DNA from: Paracoccus aerodenitrificans
Lineage (GTDB): Bacteria > Pseudomonadota > Alphaproteobacteria > Rhodobacterales > Rhodobacteraceae
NCBI RefSeq assembly: GCF_027913215.1
Contig: NZ_CP115783.1
Location: forward strand, 1 to 6,487
Direction: 5' to 3'
Length of the DNA stretch: 6,487 nucleotides
Below the pieces are notes generated by a model that was given only the letters and a program-made list of their open reading frames with translations, made no database searches and had not been told where the DNA came from. Positions 1-5,645 of this stretch are shown here, piece after piece. Position 1 is the stretch's first letter. Every line of letters begins with the position of its first letter. A program made the position numbers and the translations under genes.

Positions 1-35
1 AACCTCTTGCTCTGCTTGAAATAAAATCGCTTCCG

Positions 36-98
36 GGTTCCGAAAGGGTCAAACTTTGGTTCCGAAAGGGTCAAACTTTGGTTCCGAAAGGGTCAAAC
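36..98 (+). repeat. Class A iterons, three tandem copies
   Basis: Three identical copies of GGTTCCGAAAGGGTCAAAC start at 36, 58 and 80, giving an exact 22-bp period, or two helical turns. They lie just upstream of a replication initiator gene, all in the same orientation. This is the usual arrangement for iterons, the binding sites through which a Rep protein opens the plasmid origin. The AT-rich stretch at 15-28 beside them could be the melting region, which is inference. The array may continue past the left edge of the window if the molecule is circular. Confidence 0.9.
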
Positions 99-116
99 GG
101 GCTTTCCTCGAAATTT

Positions 117-160
117 GGTTCCTGATAGGTCAAACGAGAAAGCTCCTGATAGGTCAAAGA
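117..160 (+). repeat. Class B iterons, two diverged copies next to repA
   Basis: Two further repeats, GGTTCCTGATAGGTCAAAC at 117-135 and GCTCCTGATAGGTCAAAGA at 142-160, share TCC and GGTCAAA with the class A iterons at equal spacing but differ in the central bases (TGATA in place of GAAAG). They are 25 bp apart rather than 22. The last one ends seven bases before the repA start codon and leaves no room for a good ribosome binding site. From position they are likely to be the operator through which RepA limits its own synthesis, while class A copies serve replication. That division of labour is inference. Confidence 0.8.
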
Positions 161-167
161 TTCGCTG

Positions 168-1175
168 ATGAGTTTGCTGCCAGATCGCCACCCAAACCTT
201 GATTTCTTCGTCCTCGATATCGCGGATGCGGTGCCGAAGGACGACATGGCCTCGATGGAGCATCCGCTGTTCTCACTGGCAACGAAACCGGACATGCGGC
301 ACCTCGAATATCGCAGCGGCGACAACGTTCTGAAAATCCGACCATCCGGCCTCGGCCTGCCCACCATCTTCGACAAGGACATCCTGATCTTCACGATCAG
401 CCAGCTCATGCACCGCAAGAACCGGGGCGAGGCGATTGGGGATACCGTGCGCTTTTCAGCCCGCGAGCTGTCGGTTGCCACCAACCGCCCGATCGGTGGC
501 AACCATTACAAGCGCCTCGAAGACGCTTTCGCCCGCCTCCAGGGTGCGCAGTTCGTCACCAACATCAGGTCCGGTGGCAAGATCGAGACGCGGATTTTCT
601 CGCTCATCGACGAGGGCGGTTTTGTGCGCACAGACGACGAACGGTTCCGCTTGGACTATTGCGAGGTGAAGCTGTCGCGCTGGCTCATGCGGGCTATCGA
701 GTCCGACCAGGTTGTCACGATCTCGAACGACTACTTCCGGCTGCGTCGCCCGCTGGAACGCCGCCTCTACGAGATTGCGCGGAAACATTGCGGCAGCAAG
801 CCGAAATGGCAGATCGGACTGACGACGCTCCAGAACAAGACGGGCAGCAACGCCCCCGTCAAACGATTCCGGCATAATCTGCGCGAGATCATCAAGGCGG
901 ACGTGACGCCGTTCTACCGCTTCGAGCTGGACGATGCGGACCTCGTGATCGTCCGGCCCCGCCAGTCCAAGGCGCAGATCACCCCAGCCATTGCCCTGCC
1001 CGACTGGGCCGAAGAGAAAGCCCGCGCCATGGCACGGGAAAAGGGCCGAGACTACTACGCGCTGCGGGCCGATTGGCTTTCTTTCGCGCAGGCGGAAACG
1101 GCCAAAGGCAATCCGCCGAAGAACGCAGGAGCGGCCTTTGTCGCCTATTGTGCAAAACAGGACAGCCTGCGCTAG
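168..1175 (+). CDS. repA: Plasmid replication initiator RepA (RPA family)
   Basis: Cytoplasmic initiator protein of 335 aa that should bind the iterons just upstream and start plasmid replication. The sequence resembles the RPA (replication initiator protein A) family of alphaproteobacterial plasmids. It has an N-terminal segment with EHPLFSLATKPDMRHLEY (31-48), then SGLGLPTIFDKDILIF, SQLMHRKNRGE, a GGxHYKRLEDAFARLQG stretch, RRPLERRLYEIARKHCG and KTGSNAPVKRFRHNLREII. These form the two winged-helix parts expected of Rep proteins, up to about residue 265. A C-terminal tail (about 275-335) contains LPDWAEEKARAM and ends FVAYCAKQDSLR, a helical extension often seen in this family. ATG 168 is the only in-frame start after a stop at 150-152. 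There is no clear Shine-Dalgarno sequence, which fits weak, iteron-controlled translation. The gene is full length and ends three bases from the convergent HTH gene. Confidence 0.95.
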   Translation: MSLLPDRHPNLDFFVLDIADAVPKDDMASMEHPLFSLATKPDMRHLEYRSGDNVLKIRPSGLGLPTIFDKDILIFTISQLMHRKNRGEAIGDTVRFSARELSVATNRPIGGNHYKRLEDAFARLQGAQFVTNIRSGGKIETRIFSLIDEGGFVRTDDERFRLDYCEVKLSRWLMRAIESDQVVTISNDYFRLRRPLERRLYEIARKHCGSKPKWQIGLTTLQNKTGSNAPVKRFRHNLREIIKADVTPFYRFELDDADLVIVRPRQSKAQITPAIALPDWAEEKARAMAREKGRDYYALRADWLSFAQAETAKGNPPKNAGAAFVAYCAKQDSLR

Positions 1176-1178
1176 CGG

Positions 1179-1616
1179 CTATCCAAACAACCGCCCCCAG
1201 AAGCCCTTGCGCGGCTCGGCTGCCGTCTGCGGCCGCAGATCGACCAGGAGCGCGTGGAGCTGGTCTTCCTTGCGTTCCGCCCGTTCGGCCCGCTCTTTCA
1301 GATCCTCGATGCGTTGTTCCAGAAAACCGCGTTCGCGCTGGTCAGATTGGACCTGGGCGCGAAGCTTCTCAACTTCGGCCTGCAACGCACTGGTTTCACG
1401 GGGTGTTTCAGGTGTTTCGGTAGGGGTTGCAATTCGCTTCACAGCACCGTTCCTGTGCCCGTTAGCATCCTTCCACCGTTCCAGCTCTGCCGCGTCGATG
1501 CTGTAGGAGCCATCATCAAGACGTTTCGCGCTAAGCTTCCCTTTTTTTATGGCTCTGGAAAGAGTTGGCTTGCTGAAATCTGCCGCTTTCGCAGCTTCTC
1601 CTAGGGTGTAACTCAT
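1179..1616 (-). CDS. Small plasmid HTH protein with coiled coil
   Basis: Protein of 145 aa. Residues 1-50 form a MerR/excisionase-like helix-turn-helix: SYTLGEAAKAADFSKPTLSR followed by AIKKGKLSAKRLDDGSYSID and an AAELERW helix. A Thr/Pro linker (about 63-75, TPTETPETPRET) leads to a long charged coiled coil (about 76-125), then LRPQ and the tail PRKGFWGRLFG. Proteins of this plan often sit beside rep genes on alphaproteobacterial plasmids. Some are annotated as entry-exclusion proteins, but I see no support for that role here. A dimeric DNA-binding regulator of replication or copy number is the likelier job (inference). It is convergent with repA, three bases from its stop. The start at 1616 gives the conserved MSYTL opening; the upstream GAGCGAG is only a weak ribosome site. 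Candidate operator repeats surround the start. Confidence 0.85.
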   Translation of the reverse strand: MSYTLGEAAKAADFSKPTLSRAIKKGKLSAKRLDDGSYSIDAAELERWKDANGHRNGAVKRIATPTETPETPRETSALQAEVEKLRAQVQSDQRERGFLEQRIEDLKERAERAERKEDQLHALLVDLRPQTAAEPRKGFWGRLFG

Positions 1617-1694
1617 GGGTGTAACTGCTCGCTCTCACAGGGTTGCAATTCGCCTCATCTACCTGTGAGGCTTACAGTTACGCATGTTACACCC
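1604..1694. promoter_or_regulatory. Nested inverted repeats around the HTH gene start
   Basis: GGGTGTAAC occurs directly repeated at 1604-1612 and 1617-1625, and its reverse complement GTTACACCC lies at 1686-1694. CAGTTAC (1675-1681) pairs with GTAACTG (1621-1627). Inside these lies a second inverted pair, CTCACAGG (1634-1641) and CCTGTGAG (1662-1669). The set covers the start codon and upstream region of the HTH gene at 1179-1616, so it is a good candidate for its promoter and autoregulatory operator. I could not assign convincing -35 and -10 boxes. The repeats are seen directly; their binding partner is inferred. Confidence 0.5.
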
Positions 1695-1859
1695 ACTTGG
1701 CGCATTCTCCAAACGACTGGCCGAGATTCACATCAACGGACCTTCGCTGCGCTGCGCGTGAACTCACAGTGTGCGGACAAAGGGTGCATTCGCTGCGGAT
1801 GCGCAGATGGCTGCTTCAGGTTTGGCGCACCGATAGGACATTGCAGCAGGTCGCGCCGG
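1695..1859. other. Gene-free spacer between HTH gene and metal cassette
   Basis: No credible gene is visible here. The open frames crossing it lack a plausible ribosome site and have compositions typical of chance frames or of antisense to the metal-sensor gene. A stretch at 1773-1798 resembles one at 3145-3170 on the far side of the metal cassette (GGAC, AAAG, CATTCGC in the same order). No terminator with a T-run is seen after the metal-sensor gene. Confidence 0.4.
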
Positions 1860-2210
1860 TTAGTCCGTATAGCTTTGGCAGGCATCAACTCCGTTGGCTG
1901 TCGAGGCAAGTAGCTGATCTGCATCACGGATGAGATCGGCGACCCGCCTGTCCGCCAGACGATACCGAACGAAGCGGCCTTTGCTGCGGCGACTGACCAG
2001 CCCGCATTCCAGCAGACAGCGCAGATGGTTCGAGACGTTGGGCTGACCCAAACCCGTATGCCCGACGATTTCCTGCACGTTGCGTTCGTCCGACACCAGC
2101 GCATCGAGGATCGTCAGACGGCTGGGATCGCTTAGGCCCCGGAAGAGCTTTGCCCGCAGTTCCAGTGTATCGGGTGCCGAAAGATCGTCTTGAATGTTTT
2201 GCGCTGTCAT
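1860..2210 (-). CDS. ArsR/SmtB metal-sensing repressor, CmtR-like
   Basis: Protein of 116 aa, a dimeric winged-helix repressor expected to release DNA on binding a soft metal. Helices run from LRAKLFRGLSDPSRLTIL (18-35), through the recognition helix GLGQPNVSNHLRCL (53-66), to a wing at GRFVRYRLAD (78-87). Cys65 and Cys69, in NHLRCLLECGLV, are spaced as the two helix cysteines of the Cd(II)/Pb(II) sensor CmtR. Cys111 in the C-terminal tail matches CmtR's third ligand. Cd/Pb sensing is therefore the best guess from family knowledge, with Zn possible. ATG 2210 gives the normal family length; the frame stays open upstream to 2759 only as antisense to the transporter gene. An in-frame GTG at 2222 is an alternative start. 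It is divergent from the efflux gene, the usual sensor/target arrangement. Confidence 0.92.
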   Translation of the reverse strand: MTAQNIQDDLSAPDTLELRAKLFRGLSDPSRLTILDALVSDERNVQEIVGHTGLGQPNVSNHLRCLLECGLVSRRSKGRFVRYRLADRRVADLIRDADQLLASTANGVDACQSYTD

Positions 2211-2273
2211 ATCATTATCCACTGATACGTTAGCAGCGTACCTTTTCGCCCGCCACCACAAAAAGGATCGCAC
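2211..2273. promoter_or_regulatory. Divergent promoter/operator of the metal cassette
   Basis: This 63-bp gap separates the repressor and the transporter and must hold both promoters. At its centre lies an imperfect palindrome, TACGTTAGCAGCGTA (2226-2240), in which five of seven pairs match. It is a candidate operator for the ArsR-type repressor. The transporter has a good ribosome site, AAGGA at 2263-2267, six bases before its ATG. I could not pick -35/-10 boxes with certainty on either strand. Confidence 0.5.
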
Positions 2274-3125
2274 ATGAGCCAGCCCGATAACAGCAAGTTG
2301 GCGACAGCCTCCTCCCCGATCCGAATGCGGGTGCAAGGCATGGACTGCGCGAAAGATGCCGCCGAGATCGAGCGCGCGGCCCGGTCTGCGGGCGTGGCCG
2401 AAGGCGACGTGAAAGTGTCCGCCGCCACCCACATCATGACATTGCGGATCGCGGACGGCGATCTGCCGAAAGTGCGGCCCGCGCTCGACGCGACCGGCTA
2501 CGGTTTCGAGAAGATCGAGGACGGCGATACATCGTCCGATCCGGCCTACAAGGACCCGAGCTATCGCCGCGCGCTCTGGATCGTGGTCGCGCTCAATCTC
2601 GGATACGGCGTGGTCGAAATGTTCGGCGGGTTCTTGTCCGGTTCGCAGGCGCTGAAGGCAGACGCGCTCGATTTTCTGGGCGATGGTGCGATCACGTTTC
2701 TGGGCCTGCTCGCCATCGGCTGGAGCCTGACATGGCGGGCGCGGTCGGCGATGATCCAAGGCGTGTTTCTGGGCCTTCTGGGCCTTGGCGTTGTCGGCAG
2801 CACGCTCTGGCGTGTCCTCAACCAGACCACGCCAGAAGCCGGGTTGATGGGAGCCTTCGCGGTAGGTGCGCTGATCGTAAACATCCTCGCGGTGCTGCCG
2901 CTGCTAAAGCACCGCAAGGGTGATGCCAATATGCGAGCCGTCTGGCTGTTCTCTCGCAACGACGCCATCGGCAACCTCGCCGTGGTCATCGCCGCCGGGC
3001 TGGTCGCGTGGCTTGGCAGTGCATGGCCCGACCTGATCGTCGCGTTCGCGATCGCGGGGCTTTTCCTGCATTCGTCGTGGATGATCATCCGCGATGCCCG
3101 GAGTGACTTGGTGGAAGCTGACTAA
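2274..3125 (+). CDS. CDF-like metal efflux transporter with N-terminal HMA domain
   Basis: Inner-membrane protein of 283 aa, likely exporting divalent soft metal (Zn/Cd, perhaps Pb or Co) from the cytoplasm. Residues about 15-82 form a heavy-metal-associated fold with GMDCAKDA (22-29); only the first Cys of the usual CxxC remains (C25, with D28 at the second place). Six hydrophobic segments follow: about 101-121, 131-150, 160-182, 192-211, 222-247 and 252-272. TM2 carries ADALDFLGD with D133 and D137, matching the DxxxD of FieF/YiiP. TM5 carries LFSRNDAIGN, where D230 matches but the usual His is F226. The protein stops right after TM6, so the cytoplasmic C-terminal CDF domain is missing. I recall similar short HMA-fused transporters in alphaproteobacteria, so this is probably a subfamily rather than a broken gene. 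ATG 2274 follows AAGGA at 2263-2267. It is divergent from its presumed repressor. Confidence 0.88.
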   Translation: MSQPDNSKLATASSPIRMRVQGMDCAKDAAEIERAARSAGVAEGDVKVSAATHIMTLRIADGDLPKVRPALDATGYGFEKIEDGDTSSDPAYKDPSYRRALWIVVALNLGYGVVEMFGGFLSGSQALKADALDFLGDGAITFLGLLAIGWSLTWRARSAMIQGVFLGLLGLGVVGSTLWRVLNQTTPEAGLMGAFAVGALIVNILAVLPLLKHRKGDANMRAVWLFSRNDAIGNLAVVIAAGLVAWLGSAWPDLIVAFAIAGLFLHSSWMIIRDARSDLVEAD

Positions 3126-3236
3126 CTCCATCATGGTGCGACGCGCCGGACGAAAGCCGACATTCGCGCGCCCCGCAGCATCGGTGAGTCTGGGCTCTTC
3201 GATAACCTTCGCCGCGCGCTGCCCGAACGACCGCTA

Positions 3237-3279
3237 CGGGCTGGACCACGAGCCCTTCTATAGCCCGTGGCCCAGCCCG
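3237..3279. terminator. Strong hairpin between convergent transporter and relaxase genes
   Basis: CGGGCTGGACCACG (3237-3250) pairs with CGTGGCCCAGCCCG (3266-3279) over 14 positions with a single A-C mismatch and a 15-base loop. It spans the end of the relaxase gene, whose stop (3258-3260) falls in the loop, and lies downstream of the transporter stop at 3125. A bidirectional transcription stop or an mRNA 3' stabiliser would fit. No U-run follows on either strand, so a classical intrinsic terminator is not proven. The rest of the gap 3126-3236 has no recognisable gene. Confidence 0.45.
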
Positions 3280-4502
3280 CGATCTCGCTCGGCGATGCTG
3301 TCCGCCTCGCGCTCGATCTCCCGCTGACGTTCCAACTCCTGCTCCCGCGCAGCGTCCAGCTCGACCTGCCGTTCCTCGGCTTCGCGGCCCTCGCGCAATG
3401 CGGCGGCACGGTCTGCGAGGGTGTCGGGGTCGATCCCGGTCGCCGCCTCGCGCAGCCGCGCCGCCAAGTCCTGCGGCGTTTCCCGTTCCCGGTCTGGCGC
3501 GTCAGCCTCCTGCACCTCTGGTCTGCCCTGCCGTGCCTCCCAAGCCTCCCGCAATCGTTCGGCAAGATCAGGTTCCTGGTCCCGGCCATCCCGGCCCCCG
3601 GCAAGCGCCAGCTCGGCCTGCCCGGACCCTAGCCGGTCCAGCACCCGCTCCGCTGCGCGATCAAGCCAGTCGCGGACCTGGCCTGCCAGATCCCGCGCCA
3701 GCTCCATCACCTCGGCCGCACGGGCCTTGGCCTCGTGCCAGGCCCCGACGCGGCCGACCTCGATGCCGCGCTCCTTGAGCTGCCACGCCCCCAGCGAGAG
3801 CTGGGGCAGGGGCGGCCGGTCCAGCTCGATGGCCCGCACCGTCTGCACCAGTTCCGCGCCATCGTCGCCGCGATCTCGCGCCGCAGATGCCAGCTCAAGC
3901 GCCTCGTCGCGCTGCGCCACGAGGGTCCGGTGGTCCACGCGGTCCTCAATGCCGGCCCGCTCAAGGGCGGCGTTGCTGTCCCGCGCCCACGCCTCGCGCC
4001 AGCCTTCCAGAACCTCGACAGCATTCCAGTCGCGGTTCTTGGTGGTGAAGCCCTCCGCGTCGATCTCGCGGGTGGTCAGCAGAATGTGGGCGTGATGATT
4101 GCGCTCGTCGCCCGCACGCCCCGGTGCGTGCAGGGCGATATCAGCCACCATGCCCCGGTCCACGAACTGCGCTTGTGCGTAATCGCGGACCAGGGCGACC
4201 CGCTGCGCATGGGTCAGCTCGTCGGGCAGGGCCACGCGCACCTCGCGGGCGACCTGGCTGTTCTTGCGGGTCTCGGATTCCTCGACCCGGTTCCACAGCT
4301 CGGATCGGTCACGGACCCAATCCGGCGCATGGTCCGGTGCTAGGATTTCGGTGTGATCGACACCGCCCCGCGCCGCGTAATCGAAGGTAAGCCCGGTGCG
4401 GCGGTCTTCGATGCGCTCGGCCACGCGGTAGGCGACAGCCGCCGTGGCGCTGCGGCCTTGGCTGCGAGAAATCATCGTTGCGCGTAAATGATATATCGCC
4501 AT
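3258..4502 (-). CDS. mobA: MobA/MobL-type relaxase (MOBQ)
   Basis: Protein of 414 aa that should nick one strand at oriT and lead it into a recipient during mobilization. The N-terminus MAIYHLRATMISRSQGRSAT resembles RSF1010 MobA, and Tyr25 (AVAYRV) sits at the same place as its catalytic tyrosine. The metal-binding HUH motif is NHHAHILLTTR with H137 and H139; H125 (IALHAPG) is a likely third ligand. The relaxase domain ends around residue 200. The remainder (about 220-414) is Ala/Arg/Glu-rich and probably helical to coiled coil, with no helicase or primase domain. That makes it much shorter than RSF1010 MobA or Ti TraA. The start at 4502 yields the family's MAIYH opening, although no Shine-Dalgarno is evident. 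It is divergent from the accessory genes across oriT. The C-terminal end overlaps a strong hairpin. Confidence 0.93.
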   Translation of the reverse strand: MAIYHLRATMISRSQGRSATAAVAYRVAERIEDRRTGLTFDYAARGGVDHTEILAPDHAPDWVRDRSELWNRVEESETRKNSQVAREVRVALPDELTHAQRVALVRDYAQAQFVDRGMVADIALHAPGRAGDERNHHAHILLTTREIDAEGFTTKNRDWNAVEVLEGWREAWARDSNAALERAGIEDRVDHRTLVAQRDEALELASAARDRGDDGAELVQTVRAIELDRPPLPQLSLGAWQLKERGIEVGRVGAWHEAKARAAEVMELARDLAGQVRDWLDRAAERVLDRLGSGQAELALAGGRDGRDQEPDLAERLREAWEARQGRPEVQEADAPDRERETPQDLAARLREAATGIDPDTLADRAAALREGREAEERQVELDAAREQELERQREIEREADSIAERDRGLGHGL

Positions 4503-4558
4503 TCAGGAGCTGCACTTTGCTTAGGGGTTAAGGGGAAACGCCAGTCTCCCCTACCCAC

Positions 4559-4590
4559 ACAAACGCGCAGCGTTTGTATAAGTGGGCACT
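4559..4590 (+). other. Probable oriT: hairpin plus nic-like motif
   Basis: A perfect inverted repeat, ACAAACGC (4559-4566), loop GCA, GCGTTTGT (4570-4577), is followed one base later by TAAGTGGGCACT (4579-4590). This matches 10 of 12 positions of the RSF1010/pTF1-type nic region TAAGTGCGCCCT as I recall it, and the order hairpin then nic is also the same. By analogy the nick would fall near 4586/4587. The site lies in the divergent gap between a MOBQ relaxase and its accessory genes, where oriT is expected. AAGTG/CACTT (4580-4584/4587-4591) also forms a small palindrome over the nic region. A further inverted pair, AGGGGA/TCCCCT, lies at 4531-4536 and 4547-4552. Confidence 0.75.
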
Positions 4591-4657
4591 TCGTGTCTTG
4601 CACCCTGCCTCAACCCACGGCACAAATCAACATAGGGCGATGAGCGTGGAGACCGAA

Positions 4658-4918
4658 ATGGCGCGGACAGTAGATCAGCAGATAGCGGAAACGCAGGCCA
4701 AGCTCGCCCGCCTCAAGACCCGCCAGAAAGCCAGCGAGACGCGGCGCAAAATCATCGTCGGAGCCATCGTGACAACCGAAGCCCTGAAAGACCCGAAGAT
4801 TGCACGATGGATGGCGGCAACCCTGCGCAAGAACGCCACCCGTGAAGTAGATCAGAAAGAGCTGGTCGGGCTGCTGGCGGAACTGGATCAGGTGGCGGCG
4901 AAGGCGGATCAGACATGA
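4658..4918 (+). CDS. TraD/MobC-like mobilization accessory protein
   Basis: Small basic protein of 86 aa from the preferred start. It opens MARTVDQQIAETQAKLARLK, an amphipathic helix, followed by ETRRKIIVGAIV (27-38) and a C-terminal half with REVDQKELVGLLAELD. The RRKIIxGAxV pattern is like the TraD family (not the coupling protein) found beside MOBQ relaxases of Agrobacterium and other alphaproteobacteria. Such proteins are thought to help the relaxase at oriT. ATG 4658 is chosen because GGAG (4648-4651) sits six bases upstream; an in-frame ATG at 4640 (six residues longer) has only a crowded AGGG. The stop overlaps the next start as ATGA, indicating translational coupling. Transcription probably starts in the oriT gap. 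Confidence 0.75.
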   Translation: MARTVDQQIAETQAKLARLKTRQKASETRRKIIVGAIVTTEALKDPKIARWMAATLRKNATREVDQKELVGLLAELDQVAAKADQT

Positions 4919-5472
4919 GCGGAAACCCCGGAGACGCGTTCGACATCCTCTCGCAGGAGCTGACCGCCCTGCGCCGGAGCATCGAGCACCTTGCCCGCAC
5001 CAGCCTCGACAAGCAGGAAGCCGAAGCCCTGAACAAAACCTTGGCGCAGGCGGTCGGCAGGATGGAACGCGCCGCACAGGAAGCGCCCCAGACGCTCGGA
5101 AGCACGTTGAAGACTGACAGGGACCGGATGGCCCGCAACGCCACACAGGCGGCCACAGAGGCCGCAGAGCGCGTCCTGGGGGATATCCGGGAGCAACTGG
5201 CCCAGGAACGCCAGAGGTTCACACAGGCCGCCGGAGAAGCCCGCAGAGAGGCGTGGCGGTGGTTTGGCGGGTTCTGGGTGTGGTTGGCCTCTGTAGGGGC
5301 CGCAGGGGCGCTCCTTGGCGCACTGGCGGCGTTCTGGATCACCGGACGGGGCGATGCCCGTGAGTTCGGGCAGTTCCCAAGCATCTATTGCGGCACCGCA
5401 GGCGGACAGGTGGTCGAACAGGACAACGGGTCCAGCTACTGCGCGATCTGGATCAACAGGCCGGATCAGTGA
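4915..5472 (+). CDS. Membrane-anchored coiled-coil protein of the mob operon
   Basis: Protein of 185 aa. Residues about 10-113 are polar and strongly helical (Ala/Glu/Gln/Arg-rich), likely coiled coil. One hydrophobic segment at about 117-142 (WFGGFWVWLASVGAAGALLG and on) follows arginines (R110, R111, R115), which suggests the N-terminus is cytoplasmic. The last 43 residues (GRGDAREFGQFPSIYC and on) would then be periplasmic, with Cys159 and Cys176 able to form a disulfide. It may belong to the DUF6118 group, which I recall only loosely. RSF1010 MobB, also membrane-associated, is a functional analogy but not a shown homolog. Its start overlaps the TraD-like stop by four bases. Its stop overlaps the convergent gene at 5466 by seven bases. 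A role in linking relaxase to membrane or secretion machinery is inference. Confidence 0.8.
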   Translation: MSGNPGDAFDILSQELTALRRSIEHLARTSLDKQEAEALNKTLAQAVGRMERAAQEAPQTLGSTLKTDRDRMARNATQAATEAAERVLGDIREQLAQERQRFTQAAGEARREAWRWFGGFWVWLASVGAAGALLGALAAFWITGRGDAREFGQFPSIYCGTAGGQVVEQDNGSSYCAIWINRPDQ

Positions 5473-5645
5473 AAATCAGTCCGGCCATGCTCCACCGCAG
5501 CGTCGATGATCTTTCGCACGGATGCCATTGCATCCTCATGGCTCACCGTCCGGCCAGCTTTAACATCCACAAGCCCGCGCTGGATGCCTTCGATGATGGC
5601 TCGTTCTGTTCTGAGAACGGTCGCTGTCGGGTTGCTGGGTGTCAT
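5466..5645 (-). CDS. Small antitoxin-like third gene of the TA operon
   Basis: Protein of 59 aa in the same operon as vapC. Its start ATG overlaps the vapC TGA as ATGA, so it is probably translated by coupling. An upstream in-frame ATG at 5660 is possible but less likely. The core IIEGIQRGLVDVKAGRTVSH (17-36) followed by EDAMASVRKI resembles the C-terminal toxin-binding helix region of RHH/RelB-type antitoxins (pattern G-x-x-D-x-x-A-G-R-x-V-x-H-E). The N-terminal DNA-binding part of those antitoxins is absent; the first 14 residues are Thr/Pro-rich. It could be a trimmed antitoxin, a third TA component or a small independent protein. Family assignment is by motif memory only. It ends within the 3' end of the convergent membrane-protein gene. 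Confidence 0.65.
   Translation of the reverse strand: MTPSNPTATVLRTERAIIEGIQRGLVDVKAGRTVSHEDAMASVRKIIDAAVEHGRTDFH

Noticed and set aside
36..160. Possible CRISPR array
   Set aside because: Repeats are nearly contiguous with no unique spacers, and a replication initiator follows at once, so these are iterons.
1643..1933. Open frame of 96 codons on the + strand
   Set aside because: It lacks a ribosome site, has no recognisable motif, and runs antisense into the 3' end of the metal-sensor gene.
2215..2223. TTATCCACT, one base off a DnaA box
   Set aside because: It is a single copy in the metal-cassette promoter, far from the iterons, so chance is the simpler reading.
2211..2759. Upstream extension of the metal-sensor frame
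   Set aside because: It is antisense to the transporter gene; the ArsR domain and normal family length begin at ATG 2210.
3126..3260. 45 open codons in frame after the transporter stop
   Set aside because: There is no start codon or recognisable domain. In GC-rich DNA such a run is expected by chance, and the protein ends at the expected point after TM6.
3421..4343. Long + strand open frames opposite the relaxase
   Set aside because: They are rich in Arg, Ser and Pro, as expected for the antisense of a GC-rich gene, with no ribosome site or domain.
4574..4657. Earlier starts for the TraD-like gene
   Set aside because: The earliest (4574) lies inside the oriT hairpin. ATG 4640 is poorly placed for a ribosome site compared with 4658.
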